A DNA stretch of 39,698 nucleotides from Lachnoclostridium sp. MSJ-17 (lineage in GTDB: Bacteria > Bacillota > Clostridia > Oscillospirales > Acutalibacteraceae), in the NCBI RefSeq assembly GCF_018918205.1, contig NZ_JAHLQB010000052.1, positions 1 to 39,698 on the forward strand. Direction: 5' to 3'. The notes below the pieces were generated by a model. The model saw only the letters and a list, made by a program, of their open reading frames with translations, had not been told where the DNA came from and ran no database searches. A program made the position numbers and the translations under genes. Positions 1 to 8,344 of this stretch are shown here, in pieces (the stretch's first letter is position 1; each line of letters begins with the position of its first letter).

Positions 1-402
1 CCTGTAGTCCGCGACTTAATCGTTGACCGCAGCGTTATGAGGGAAAACCTGATTGCGATACACAACTGGCTCGAGTCAGAAGCAAGTCAAAGCGAAAAAA
101 ACATTGACCTTGCCTACGATGCGTCAAGGTGTATTCAATGTGGCTGCTGCCTTGATGTATGCCCGATTTTTACGGCAGGTGAGAGCTTTTTTGGCGCGGC
201 GGCGTTTGTTCCTGCTTCAAGAATCCTTTCGCAGCTCCCGAAAGGTAAAAAATACGATTTAGTGAATGAATACGGAAAGCATATATACAGCGGCTGCGGC
301 AAATCGCTGTCCTGTCACAATATTTGCCCTGTCGGAATCGACGTTGAACACAAGCTGAGCAATTCAAACGCGGTTGCGGTTTGGAAGCGGTTTTTCAAAT
401 AA
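1..402 (+). CDS. Fumarate reductase/succinate dehydrogenase iron-sulfur subunit, C-terminal part
   Basis: This is the 3' end of a gene cut by the window edge. The frame is open from base 1, so the ATG at 37 is internal and not the start. The 133 visible residues include a [4Fe-4S] ferredoxin motif, CxxCxxCxxxCP (reading CIQCGCCLDVCP), and downstream Cys residues (SGCGKSLSCHNICP) that match the 3Fe-4S/4Fe-4S ligands of the SdhB/FrdB family. The residues before ATG37 (VVRDLIVDRS) also fit the family, where a similar stretch precedes this cluster. The subunit passes electrons between the flavoprotein and the membrane anchor. In an anaerobe fumarate reduction is the likelier direction, but this is inference. 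Upstream partners lie outside the window. Confidence 0.85.
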   Translation, partial: PVVRDLIVDRSVMRENLIAIHNWLESEASQSEKNIDLAYDASRCIQCGCCLDVCPIFTAGESFFGAAAFVPASRILSQLPKGKKYDLVNEYGKHIYSGCGKSLSCHNICPVGIDVEHKLSNSNAVAVWKRFFK

Positions 403-406
403 TAAA

Positions 407-431
407 GGCTGTGCGTGTATAACACAGTCTT
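407..431 (+). terminator. Weak stem-loop after the iron-sulfur subunit gene
   Basis: A 7-bp stem (GGCTGTG with CACAGTC, one G-T pair) and a 9-base loop start 4 bases after the stop codon. Only a short T run follows, so termination would be weak. Confidence 0.35.
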
Positions 432-500
432 ATGTTCCTCAATTTAATTTGCCCAAGCTAACTGAGTTGCGGAAAGGTTTCAAAGTCGGGCACAATGAAC

Positions 501-529
501 TTGCAAGCGGCGCGACGATATGATAAGAT
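501..529 (+). promoter_or_regulatory. Candidate sigma-A promoter for the M6 protease gene
   Basis: TTGCAA at 501-506 and TAAGAT at 524-529 are separated by 17 bases. The start site would lie about 50 bases before the protease ATG. Both hexamers are imperfect. Confidence 0.4.
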
Positions 530-585
530 GATAATGTAGATTAACCCTGACAGAACCGCAAAAACAAACGAAAAGGAGAGAGAAC

Positions 586-3465
586 ATGAAGAAAAGCCGA
601 AAGCTCAGCGCAGTTTTGCTTGCGGCAGTGATGCTAATGACAATTTCCTCAGTTTCTGCCGGAGCGATGACTGTTGTCAGAGACGGCAAGGAGTATACTC
701 TGGAAACACACACGCCTACTACGGGCGACGTACACGTGCTGATGGTCAGGCTCGGATTTGCCGATTACGGAGTTGATGACGCGGAAAATCCCGCGGTCAG
801 CGAGCAAACTCTGTTGTCTTATTTTGACGGCAGCGAGGACAGCGTGAACGCCTATTACGAGGTCTCGTCATACGGTCAGTTTCATTTGCACTGTGACGAG
901 GTTTTCACCTACACAGCACCGCTTGTACGCGCCGAGTATGACAGAGAGAACCGCAGCGCATCATCCTCGCCGGAAGGTTTGATCGCGGAATCGCTGACGT
1001 CGCTTAAAGATCAGATCGATTTTGACAAGTACGACAGCAACAACGACGGCTATCTTGATGTTGTCTGCTTTAACTATGCCGGACCCACGGGAGCATGGAA
1101 CAGCACATGGTGGCCGTATGTCGACAGCGCTGATATTACGGTCGAAAACAAAAAAATTGAAAAATACGCCTTCCTTAAGGAAGGCGCCGGCACTATGAAA
1201 CACGAATTCGGTCATATTTTCGGAGCTCCCGACTACTATTCCGACAGCGACACCCATGAAGCCACCATTGCGACCTTTGACATGATGTGCAATAGCAGTT
1301 CAGACCATAACGGCTTTACAAAATGGCTTTTCGGCTGGCTTTCAAACGACGATATCGCCTATGTAAGCAAGGCAACAGGTGATACGACCGTTTCGCTGGC
1401 GCCGTTTGAAACCTCGCTGGGAGACGGCAAGAAAATCGCCGTTGTCGCGCCTGCTATCGACGAACAGACGCCCCTGCTCAGCGAATATTTCATTGTGGAA
1501 TACGACACCGGCACCGCCAATAACAAACAGACATTTGAAAACTTCAGCTACAGCCCGGGATTCCGCATTTTTCACGTCAATGCAAAAGCGGGGTATGACG
1601 ATACGGAACTCTATGCGCATTTATTGTCTTCCAACAACAGCTTGAGGCTCAATCTGATCCACAATGTCAAAAACGAGATGAAGGATCCCGATGGATGGGT
1701 ATTTCAGGATATGTTTTTCCGCGAAGGCGATTCTCTTACGCCGTTGGATTACCCGAACACCGGTTTGACTGTCGACAACATTTACAACGGCAGCTTTACG
1801 GGTATAAGCTTCACCGATTTTGTCACGGGCGATAATCCGTCCTTCCGCGTCAGCTTTTCCGACGAACAGGTGCATCAGCCCGATCCGACTTTATCGCTGA
1901 CTGTTAACAGCCTGAATGCCGACATACGGATGACGATCTATTCGGACAAGCCGATAGTTCAGAGAAGCAGAGATTCCGAACAATATGAGGAGCCGTACCT
2001 GATCGACTCCGCCGGCAACAAGCTCACGCTTGATGTGATGCCGATAGAAAACAGCGTATTCAGCTATAAGCTGAGCTACACCAAAAAAAATCCGCCCGTT
2101 TCGCCTGAAACGGAATACACGCTTGTTATCCCTGATGGATACTTTATTACGGGCTATGCGCAGGATGTTCCCGAATTTCGCCAAACGCTGATCACCGAAA
2201 AGTTTTTGGGACTGACATTTTTAGAGTATTACGCTTTGGATATCGACAGATGTGTCTCCAATATTTTTGCGGCGTTAGACAACAGCTACGGCAGGATCGA
2301 GCTTTTTGCCGACAGCCGAAAAGCCGAGTTCACAGAATACAACCTTAGCGGTAAGGCGGTTTTCCGCAATACATTTGACATGCCCGACGTGCTTGGAGAG
2401 GAAGAACGGCCGCTAAACTGCCGCGTGTTCCGCCTGAACGACGGCAATTATTCCTTGTGTATCACAACCGGCGTCACCAACTACTTTATAAAAATCGACA
2501 GGTACGGAAAAGCTCTGAGCGAGATCTTTACCCTCGGCGATGATGCGGTGGACATCTATATTCAAAATGTAAGCCGCATCGAATTTGAACCGTATAAGAA
2601 CGGCATTTGCAAGCTGATGAAATTCTCTGGTGATAGGTCGGCAGTCTTGCTGACAATCGATTTTGAGAACGCTCCCAAAATCACCCCGGTTAATTACTTT
2701 GAAGCCTATTTCCCGCTTGACAGCAATTCGTATCTGCGCAGACAGTTCATTGAAGACGATATTTATTTGTGCCTTTATAACAGCTCTGACGAAGTTGTCG
2801 CAGACATACTTCTTGACGACAGCTTCATGGGCGCTTATACGGAAAACGGTAATATCAAAATACTGTTCAAGCATACCGAAATGACCGCCGACTATAATTC
2901 TATCAAATCCTATTATTTTGCCATATACGACAGCAGCGGCAGCCTTTTGGCAAAAGAGGTTCTCAGCGACAGCGCCGCTGAGAATATAAAAAATATTTAT
3001 ACCAACAGCATTGTCGTCACAGACAGCGGATACTACCTCAGCTATAATGAATGGGGTTCGAAGGAAACAAAAGTGTACGTTTTTGACAGCGATTGGAATA
3101 TGCTCGGAGAGATCAAAGCAGACAGCAAAACTACGCTGCTCTTCACGGGTAACAGCGGAATAGTTATCCGCTCGCTAAAAGTTGCCGCAGACGACGTTCC
3201 GTCATTCTCTGTTTCCCGCTTGAGCCTCGTTGAACCGGAAATCATTCCCACGCCTGTTCTCGGCGACGCAAACGGCGACGGCAAGGTCAATATCAGCGAC
3301 GTAACGGCGCTCCAGCGCAAGCTTGCGCAATATGACGTGCCCGATTTGAATGAGTTGGCAGCGGATATCGACGGCAGCGGACTGAACGTAAACGACGCGA
3401 CGCTGATCCAAAAGTATCTTGCGGAAATTGACACCGAATATACTATCGGCGAAAAAGTCGAATAG
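586..3465 (+). CDS. Secreted M6-family metalloprotease with C-terminal dockerin
   Basis: This 959-residue protein begins with a signal peptide (residues 1 to about 27, cleavage near SVSA/GAMT) after a clear AAGGAGAG ribosome binding site. Residues 206-216 read HEFGHIFGAPD, the HExxHxxGxxD zinc motif of M6 (immune inhibitor A-like) metallopeptidases, with His206 and His210 as ligands, Glu207 as catalytic base and Asp216 as probable third ligand. The long middle part (about 420-880) is beta-rich and not assigned. Residues about 893-952 form a type I-like dockerin with two calcium-binding repeats (DANGDGKVNISD and DIDGSGLNVND). Dockerins bind cohesins on scaffoldins, so the enzyme is probably docked on an extracellular complex. 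No cohesin gene is visible here. Confidence 0.88.
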   Translation: MKKSRKLSAVLLAAVMLMTISSVSAGAMTVVRDGKEYTLETHTPTTGDVHVLMVRLGFADYGVDDAENPAVSEQTLLSYFDGSEDSVNAYYEVSSYGQFHLHCDEVFTYTAPLVRAEYDRENRSASSSPEGLIAESLTSLKDQIDFDKYDSNNDGYLDVVCFNYAGPTGAWNSTWWPYVDSADITVENKKIEKYAFLKEGAGTMKHEFGHIFGAPDYYSDSDTHEATIATFDMMCNSSSDHNGFTKWLFGWLSNDDIAYVSKATGDTTVSLAPFETSLGDGKKIAVVAPAIDEQTPLLSEYFIVEYDTGTANNKQTFENFSYSPGFRIFHVNAKAGYDDTELYAHLLSSNNSLRLNLIHNVKNEMKDPDGWVFQDMFFREGDSLTPLDYPNTGLTVDNIYNGSFTGISFTDFVTGDNPSFRVSFSDEQVHQPDPTLSLTVNSLNADIRMTIYSDKPIVQRSRDSEQYEEPYLIDSAGNKLTLDVMPIENSVFSYKLSYTKKNPPVSPETEYTLVIPDGYFITGYAQDVPEFRQTLITEKFLGLTFLEYYALDIDRCVSNIFAALDNSYGRIELFADSRKAEFTEYNLSGKAVFRNTFDMPDVLGEEERPLNCRVFRLNDGNYSLCITTGVTNYFIKIDRYGKALSEIFTLGDDAVDIYIQNVSRIEFEPYKNGICKLMKFSGDRSAVLLTIDFENAPKITPVNYFEAYFPLDSNSYLRRQFIEDDIYLCLYNSSDEVVADILLDDSFMGAYTENGNIKILFKHTEMTADYNSIKSYYFAIYDSSGSLLAKEVLSDSAAENIKNIYTNSIVVTDSGYYLSYNEWGSKETKVYVFDSDWNMLGEIKADSKTTLLFTGNSGIVIRSLKVAADDVPSFSVSRLSLVEPEIIPTPVLGDANGDGKVNISDVTALQRKLAQYDVPDLNELAADIDGSGLNVNDATLIQKYLAEIDTEYTIGEKVE

Positions 3466-3566
3466 CATTTGCCCGACATTAAAGCGCACCGAGTATCACG
3501 GCTCCGGCTTGCGGAGCTTGAAACCGGATATCCGAAATATTTGTAGTGAGTTTTTTTAAAAAAATA

Positions 3567-3603
3567 AACAGAGCAGGATTTCAAAATGTGATCCTGCTCT
3601 GTT
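3567..3603. terminator. Bidirectional intrinsic terminator
   Basis: A 13-bp perfect stem (3567-3579 with 3591-3603) has an 11-base loop. It is followed by T runs on the plus strand (to 3607) and, for the other strand, by the A-rich stretch at 3558-3568. It sits between the convergent protease gene and the Fe-S operon and can serve both. Confidence 0.9.
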
Positions 3604-3611
3604 TTTTATCG

Positions 3612-3992
3612 TTACGCCTGTTCTTTTTTCTGTCTGTAATCCTCGAGCGCCGCCTGAATCGCTTCTTCCGCGAGTACGGAACAGTGCATTTTGTATGCAG
3701 GCAAGCCGTCGAGCGCTTCTGCTACAGCTTTGTTGGTGAGCTGCATTGCGTCCTCAACGCTCGCGCCCTTGATAAGCTCGGTTGCCATTGAGCTTGACGC
3801 AATCGCGCTTGCGCAGCCAAAGGTTTCAAACTTAACGTCGGTTATTACATCGTCGTCAATTTTCAGATACATCTTCATGATGTCGCCGCATTTTGCATTT
3901 CCGACTTCTCCTATGCCGTCCGCGTCCTCAATAACACCGAGGTTGCGCGGTTTCAAAAAGTGATCCATTACCTTATCGCTGTATAATGCCAT
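3612..3992 (-). CDS. iscU: Fe-S cluster scaffold protein IscU/NifU N-terminal type
   Basis: This 126-residue protein is the scaffold on which new Fe-S clusters are built with sulfur from the adjacent cysteine desulfurase. The three conserved cluster cysteines are present: Cys35 (NAKCGDIM), Cys60 (FGCASAIASS) and Cys104 (MHCSVLAEE), together with Asp37 next to the first. The length matches the stand-alone IscU/NifU-N form found in clostridia. It lies 12 bases downstream of the nifS-like gene with an AGGAGG-type site between them, so the two form one operon. It ends at the strong bidirectional terminator. The cysteine pattern separates it from SufU, although the family boundary is not sharp. 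Confidence 0.92.
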   Translation of the reverse strand: MALYSDKVMDHFLKPRNLGVIEDADGIGEVGNAKCGDIMKMYLKIDDDVITDVKFETFGCASAIASSSMATELIKGASVEDAMQLTNKAVAEALDGLPAYKMHCSVLAEEAIQAALEDYRQKKEQA

Positions 3993-4004
3993 TTTTGTTT
4001 CCTC

Positions 4005-5195
4005 CTATTTCAAAATAAAGTCCTTTTTGCCTTCAGTCAGGTCGCGCCAAACAGGGGAGAAGCTCCTCAGATGAGCTACTACCTCTTTAACGGATTCAAT
4101 TATATAATCCGCCTGTTCTTTCGTTATATCCTCGCCGATGCTCAGTCTTAACGAGCCGTGCGCCACATCATGGATTCTTCCGATAGAAAGCAAAACATGG
4201 CTCGGATCAAGCGCGCCCGAGGTGCAGGCGCTGCCCGATGACGCGGAAATACCCTTTTGGTCAAGCAGGAGCAAAATTCCTTCGCCCTCGATTCCCTCAA
4301 AGCTGAAATTGATGTTGCCGGCAAGTCTTTGCTTCGCGTCGCCGTTTAGAGCGCTGTGCGGGATTTCGGATAAGCCTTTTATAATATAGTCGCGGATTTC
4401 CGTTAAATGCGCGTTGTTCTTCTCTATGTTCGCGACTGCTTCGTTAAGTGCGGCAGCCATTGCCATAATTCCGGGCAGGTTCTCGGTTCCCGCACGTTTG
4501 CCGCGTTCCTGAGCGCCGCCTTCAATCAGGTTCTGCAGAATTATTCCCTTCCGAGCGTACAAAAAGCCTACGCCCTTTGGACCGTGGAACTTATGCGCAG
4601 AGGCGGAGAGCATGTCGATGTTCTGCGCCTTTACATCAATAGGAAGATGTCCGACTGCCTGAACAGCGTCGGTGTGGAACAGTACTCCGTGCTTTTTGCA
4701 AATCGCGCCGATTTCCGCTATGGGCTGAATGGTGCCGATCTCGTTGTTGGCGGTCATTATCGTGACAAGGCAGGTGTCCTCGCGAAGTGCTGCTTCAAGC
4801 TCGTCCAAACGAATGATTCCGTTTTCGTGAACGGGCAGGAGCGTGATCTCAAAGCCGTTCTTTTCAAGCTTGCTGAGCGTGTGAAGAATCGCGTGGTGCT
4901 CAAACGCGCTCGAGATAATATGCTTCTTTCCGTTTTTCTTGCCGTTAAGCGCGGCAGTCAAAAGCGCCTGATTGTCCGCCTCGCTTCCTCCCGAGGTGAA
5001 GATTATCTCACGCGGGCTTGCGTTGATGACGGCGGCGATTTCCTCACGCGCGATTTCAAGCTTTTCCTTTGCCTTCTGACCAATGGTGTACAGGCTCGAC
5101 GGATTGCCGTACCAGTTGCGCACACAGTCGGTCATTGCGTCGATCGCCGCTTCGCTCATTTTTGTGGTGGCGGCGTTGTCTGCGTATATCTGCAT
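4005..5195 (-). CDS. nifS: Cysteine desulfurase (NifS/IscS type)
   Basis: This 396-residue PLP enzyme of class V aminotransferase fold removes sulfur from cysteine and passes it to the IscU scaffold encoded just downstream. Visible motifs are the PLP lysine Lys202 in SASAHKFHGPKG, the nearby HTDAVQ segment that contacts the cofactor, and the persulfide cysteine Cys324 in SSGSACTSG on the mobile loop typical of group I (NifS/IscS) enzymes. It is the first gene of a two-gene operon driven by a perfect consensus promoter that carries an inverted repeat over the -35 box. An IscR-like regulator is encoded 1.2 kb away on the other strand, which makes Fe-S feedback control plausible. Confidence 0.93.
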   Translation of the reverse strand: MQIYADNAATTKMSEAAIDAMTDCVRNWYGNPSSLYTIGQKAKEKLEIAREEIAAVINASPREIIFTSGGSEADNQALLTAALNGKKNGKKHIISSAFEHHAILHTLSKLEKNGFEITLLPVHENGIIRLDELEAALREDTCLVTIMTANNEIGTIQPIAEIGAICKKHGVLFHTDAVQAVGHLPIDVKAQNIDMLSASAHKFHGPKGVGFLYARKGIILQNLIEGGAQERGKRAGTENLPGIMAMAAALNEAVANIEKNNAHLTEIRDYIIKGLSEIPHSALNGDAKQRLAGNINFSFEGIEGEGILLLLDQKGISASSGSACTSGALDPSHVLLSIGRIHDVAHGSLRLSIGEDITKEQADYIIESVKEVVAHLRSFSPVWRDLTEGKKDFILK

Positions 5196-5224
5196 ACTTT
5201 CAACTCCTTAAACTCAATGATTCT

Positions 5225-5253
5225 ATTATAATCATATACACCTACCGTGTCAA
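5225..5253 (-). promoter_or_regulatory. Consensus sigma-A promoter of nifS-iscU
   Basis: Read on the minus strand, TTGACA (5248-5253) and TATAAT (5225-5230) are both perfect and separated by exactly 17 bases (5231-5247). The expected start site is about 25 bases before the nifS ATG. Confidence 0.9.
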
Positions 5254-5258
5254 TAGGT
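5240..5258. promoter_or_regulatory. Inverted repeat over the nifS -35 box, candidate operator
   Basis: ACCTA at 5240-5244 and TAGGT at 5254-5258 form a perfect inverted repeat with 9 bases between the arms, covering the -35 hexamer. A repressor bound here would block RNA polymerase. The Rrf2/IscR-like protein encoded at 6409-6804 is the obvious candidate, but this is inference. Confidence 0.5.
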
Positions 5259-5305
5259 AAAAGCAAATTAGTCTTGTTTTTGTTACAAAAACCCCTCTAT
5301 ACCTC

Positions 5306-5337
5306 TTGACAAACAATACTATGCGTGATATAGTATT
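5306..5337 (+). promoter_or_regulatory. padR promoter with embedded palindromic operator
   Basis: TTGACA (5306-5311) and TATAGT (5329-5334) are 17 bases apart. Within them AATACTAT (5315-5322) and ATAGTATT (5330-5337) form a perfect 8-bp inverted repeat with a 7-base gap, covering the spacer and -10 box. PadR proteins commonly repress their own promoter through palindromes of this size, so this is probably the autoregulatory operator. Confidence 0.75.
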
Positions 5338-5358
5338 ATCAGAGAGGAGGTATTGCCT

Positions 5359-5700
5359 TTGGATACGCAATTAAAACGAGGATTGTTTGAAATCTGCGTC
5401 TTAGCGGCGATCAGGGACGAGGATTCCTACGGATATCGAATTATCAAGACAATAAAGCCCTATATCGACATCTCTGAATCCACTCTGTATCCGATATTGC
5501 GCAGACTCGAGGCTTCGGGACTGATCTCCGTCCGTTCCTCGGAGCACAATGGCAGACTGCGAAAATACTATCACATCAATCAGGCAGGAAAAGAGCGACT
5601 TTGTGCCTTCTCTGAGGAATGGCGTGAAATCAGCGCAATTTATCAATTTGTTACAAGGGAGGCAAACTCAAATGAGCACGATTCAAATGAACAAAGCTGA
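5359..5700 (+). CDS. PadR-family transcriptional regulator
   Basis: This protein of about 113 residues is a winged-helix regulator of the short PadR (PadR-s1) type. Visible features are the N-terminal KRGLFEICVLAAI helix, the SYGYRIIK and STLYPILRRLEASGLI recognition segment, and the wing with KYYHINQAGKERL. I prefer the TTG at 5359 as start: AGAGGAGG at 5343-5350 lies 8 bases before it, whereas the TTG at 5353 would be only 2 bases away. The gene overlaps the next one by 29 bases, and this PadR plus HAAS/DUF1700 pairing is common in Firmicutes, where PadR controls a membrane-stress or sensor module. The ligand is unknown. Confidence 0.88.
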   Translation: MDTQLKRGLFEICVLAAIRDEDSYGYRIIKTIKPYIDISESTLYPILRRLEASGLISVRSSEHNGRLRKYYHINQAGKERLCAFSEEWREISAIYQFVTREANSNEHDSNEQS

Positions 5701-6280
5701 ATTTATGAACGACCTTTCACAAAAGCTCGACAAGCTGACGGACGCGGACCGGGAGGAATACATGTCGTTCTTCTCGGAGCTGATCGACGACAAAATCGAG
5801 GAAGGTTTGGCAGAAGCATCGGTGGTAGAGTCTCTGGGAGATACAGAGCAGCTTGCAGAGAAAATTCTGACCTCGGTTCCCGTTGAGCTTTCCCCTGAAA
5901 CGGAGTACGTTGAAGATCATTCGGTCATAGACTGCACAAACCGCTACCTTGACGGTGAGAAGGTTTTTCACTTTACAATAAAAGTCCCGCGCGGTACGAA
6001 TTTGCGCGATGTCATCATAGAAATCACGCGCGACTACAGCGGAACGACGCTGTTTTACACCAACCTGAAATACTTAGGCGAATCTGAGCCGCAGCAAACC
6101 TCAGTTGCGCTTGAACGCACCGACAGCATGTCCGATTACTACGAGTGTATTACAAAGACTTTTGACGAGGCGGGAACCGGAATAAGGCTGTACCTCACCA
6201 CAGAACACGGAAATTACATGGCGACAGATATCTCCAACAGAAGCACGGCTAAGGGAAACGGATATTGGCTCAGCGCCTGA
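5672..6280 (+). CDS. HAAS/DUF1700-type protein paired with PadR
   Basis: This 202-residue protein starts at ATG 5672 with AAGGGAGG 9 bases upstream, inside the end of padR, so translation is probably coupled. Residues 1 to about 68 (MNKAEFMNDLSQKLDKL onwards, with ADREEYMSFFSELIDDKIEEG and SLGDTEQLAEKIL) match the helical HAAS domain that commonly accompanies PadR regulators. The remainder (about 75-202) is beta-rich, contains VFHFTIKVPRG and repeated short strands reminiscent of DUF4097-like adhesin repeats, and has no transmembrane helix, unlike many relatives. Its function is not established; the pairing suggests it is a PadR target or signalling partner. Confidence 0.7.
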   Translation: MSTIQMNKAEFMNDLSQKLDKLTDADREEYMSFFSELIDDKIEEGLAEASVVESLGDTEQLAEKILTSVPVELSPETEYVEDHSVIDCTNRYLDGEKVFHFTIKVPRGTNLRDVIIEITRDYSGTTLFYTNLKYLGESEPQQTSVALERTDSMSDYYECITKTFDEAGTGIRLYLTTEHGNYMATDISNRSTAKGNGYWLSA

Positions 6281-6298
6281 GAGAATGACTTGATAGCC

Positions 6299-6328
6299 TT
6301 GATTTTTTCATTGCTCCTATGTTATAAT
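6299..6328 (+). promoter_or_regulatory. Promoter of the Rrf2 regulator gene
   Basis: TTGATT (6299-6304) and a perfect TATAAT (6323-6328) are separated by 18 bases. Just downstream, AATATT repeated with a 6-base gap (near 6327-6344) and a CCGTT/AACGG stem (6352-6367) could be regulator sites or leader structure. Confidence 0.7.
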
Positions 6329-6408
6329 ATTATTGAAAATATTGCTTTCTCCGTTAATTTGAACGGCGGGGTAGAACGATTCTTTGCGAACGGGAGCGTG
6401 AAAAAAAC

Positions 6409-6804
6409 ATGATTTCATCAAAAGGACGGTATGCGCTGCGTGTTATGATTGACCTTGCGCGGCAGAACAGCGACGGCTATGTGCCGCTCAAAGAGATCGC
6501 CGAGCGGCAGAAAATTTCAAAAAAGTATCTTGAAATAATCGCAAAGGAGCTTGTCAATGCAAAGCTGCTCAAGGGCGTGAGCGGAAAAGGCGGCGGTTAT
6601 AAGCTCAGCCGCAAGCCCGAGGAGTACCCTGTAGGCGAAATTCTGGACGTTATGGAAAACTCTATGGCGGTAGTTTCCTGCCTTGAAAACGGCGCTGAGG
6701 AATGCCCCAGAGCCGCCGAATGCGACACTCTCCCGATGTGGTCGGAGCTGAATCAGCTTATCCATGATTTTCTGTACAATAAAAAATTATCAGACCTGAT
6801 CTAA
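6409..6804 (+). CDS. iscR: Rrf2-family regulator, IscR-like
   Basis: This 131-residue protein has the Rrf2 N-terminal winged helix (MISSKGRYALRVMIDLA) and the GKGGGYKLSR wing. Three cysteines, Cys91, Cys99 and Cys105 (spacing C-x7-C-x5-C), fall almost exactly where IscR holds its [2Fe-2S] cluster, so this is probably a cluster-sensing regulator and not a CymR-type one that lacks them. Its neighbourhood, iscU-nifS on the opposite strand with a palindrome at the promoter, supports control of Fe-S biogenesis. The start is fixed by the conserved MISSKGRYALR motif; the ribosome binding site (GGGAGCG) is modest. A strong terminator follows directly. Confidence 0.87.
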   Translation: MISSKGRYALRVMIDLARQNSDGYVPLKEIAERQKISKKYLEIIAKELVNAKLLKGVSGKGGGYKLSRKPEEYPVGEILDVMENSMAVVSCLENGAEECPRAAECDTLPMWSELNQLIHDFLYNKKLSDLI

Positions 6805-6810
6805 AATCAG

Positions 6811-6845
6811 CCCTCTTTCTCAAAACTCTGAGAAAGAGGGTTTTT
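6811..6845 (+). terminator. Intrinsic terminator of the Rrf2 gene
   Basis: A perfect 12-bp stem, CCCTCTTTCTCA with its complement at 6829-6840, has a 6-base loop and is followed by TTTTT. Confidence 0.95.
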
Positions 6846-6918
6846 GATTTCCTATAAAACCGCGAAAGGCCCAGCTGTAATAAATCGAATCTGACATACG
6901 ATTATCCGTCGATGCTGC

Positions 6919-6947
6919 TTGAAATTTTTGAAAAAGAGTAATACAAT
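6919..6947 (+). promoter_or_regulatory. Candidate galK-galT promoter
   Basis: TTGAAA (6919-6924) and TACAAT (6942-6947) are 17 bases apart. This leaves a leader of roughly 105 bases before galK that contains an ATGCC/GGCAT stem. No catabolite-repression element was recognised with confidence. Confidence 0.6.
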
Positions 6948-7060
6948 AAATATAGAGCAAAAGTTCCTCGCGAAAGAACAGCGAAGATACAGAAAAACAT
7001 GCCGGGCAGCGACGCGTCAGGCATTGCGGAAAAGACAGGGGTCGAAGTGAGGTTTTCACG

Positions 7061-8344
7061 ATGAACAAGACGGACTTTATCAATAAACTGAACGCAGGTT
7101 TTTTTGATGAAAAGCTTTCCGTTCTTTACGGACGAGCGAATCAAGCTGTTGAAAGGCAGAGAGAGCGGTACAAAAATGCTGTCGGACGGTTTTCGGAGCT
7201 GTTCCCGAAATATGAGGATATCCATGTGTTTTCCGCGCCCGGAAGGACGGAAATCGGCGGCAACCATACCGACCATCAGCACGGCTGTGCATTAGCTGCG
7301 GCGGTCAATCTCGATATCATCGCCGTTGTCGCTTTCCGTGAGGAGCGAACAATACACTTCTTCTCAGAGGGATATGGAATGATAAAAGCCGATCTTGACG
7401 ACCTCTCCGTTCACGAGGAAGAATACGGAACATCAAAAGCCCTGATCTGCGGTATCGCAGCGCGTTTTGAAAAAACAGGCGTGAGTATCGGCGGCTTCGA
7501 CGCCTATTCCGTGTCGGACGTTCTCGGAGGCAGCGGGCTTTCATCATCGGCGGCGTTTGAAACGCTCGTCGGCTCAATTATTGATATTCACTATAACGAT
7601 TGCCGCGCCGGAGAGTTAGAAATCGCCAAAACAGGTCAGTTCGCCGAGAATGTTTACTTCGGCAAGGGCAGTGGACTTCTCGATCAGACCGTTTGCTCCG
7701 TTGGCGGTTTTGTGTTTATTGATTTTGAGGACACAGAAAATCCGCGCGTCGAAAAGTACAATTTTGATTTCGAAGCAGCGGGCTACAACCTCTGCGTTAC
7801 AGATACAAAGGGCAGCCACAGCGATTTGACCGGCGATTATATCTCGGTGCCGGGTGAAATGAAGCGAGTCGCTGAATTTTTCGGCAAAAGCGTTTTGCGT
7901 GAGGTCGATGAGAAGCAGTTTTTTGACTCACTGCCGCTGCTACGCGGTAAAATGACAGACCGCGAAATCCTCAGAGCCGCGCATTTTTTCGGTGAAAACA
8001 AGCGCGCGGTCGCGGAAGCGGAAGCGCTTGATAATAACGACATTGAGCGGTTCTTTGAGCTGTACCGACTGTCGGCGCGCTCGTCGGCGGAATATTTGCA
8101 GAACCTATACTCCGTTTCAAAGCCGCTTGAGCAGGGGATACCGCTTGCGATAATGGCGAGCAGGCGAGTTCTCGGAGAAAACGCCCCGGTCAGAGTCCAT
8201 GGCGGAGGATTCGCGGGGACGATACAAGCCTTTGTTCCGCTTGAAAAAACAGAAGAATACGTCGAGAAAATGAACACGCTGTTCGGCGACGGCAGCTGTT
8301 ATGTGCTCAGGGTGCGACCCGTAGGAGGTATTGAACTGAAATGA
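7061..8344 (+). CDS. galK: Galactokinase
   Basis: This 427-residue GHMP-family kinase phosphorylates alpha-D-galactose at C1 in the Leloir pathway. The galactokinase signature GRTEIGGNHTDHQHG lies at residues 61-75, the ATP-binding GHMP motif GGSGLSSSAAFE near 155-166, and the third motif VHGGGFAGTI near the C-terminus. The protein is slightly longer than E. coli GalK because of an extended N-terminus, as in several clostridial enzymes. A GTGAGG site lies 9 bases upstream of the ATG. The stop codon overlaps the start of galT (ATGA), which indicates translational coupling and equal expression of the two enzymes. Confidence 0.95.
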   Translation: MNKTDFINKLNAGFFDEKLSVLYGRANQAVERQRERYKNAVGRFSELFPKYEDIHVFSAPGRTEIGGNHTDHQHGCALAAAVNLDIIAVVAFREERTIHFFSEGYGMIKADLDDLSVHEEEYGTSKALICGIAARFEKTGVSIGGFDAYSVSDVLGGSGLSSSAAFETLVGSIIDIHYNDCRAGELEIAKTGQFAENVYFGKGSGLLDQTVCSVGGFVFIDFEDTENPRVEKYNFDFEAAGYNLCVTDTKGSHSDLTGDYISVPGEMKRVAEFFGKSVLREVDEKQFFDSLPLLRGKMTDREILRAAHFFGENKRAVAEAEALDNNDIERFFELYRLSARSSAEYLQNLYSVSKPLEQGIPLAIMASRRVLGENAPVRVHGGGFAGTIQAFVPLEKTEEYVEKMNTLFGDGSCYVLRVRPVGGIELK

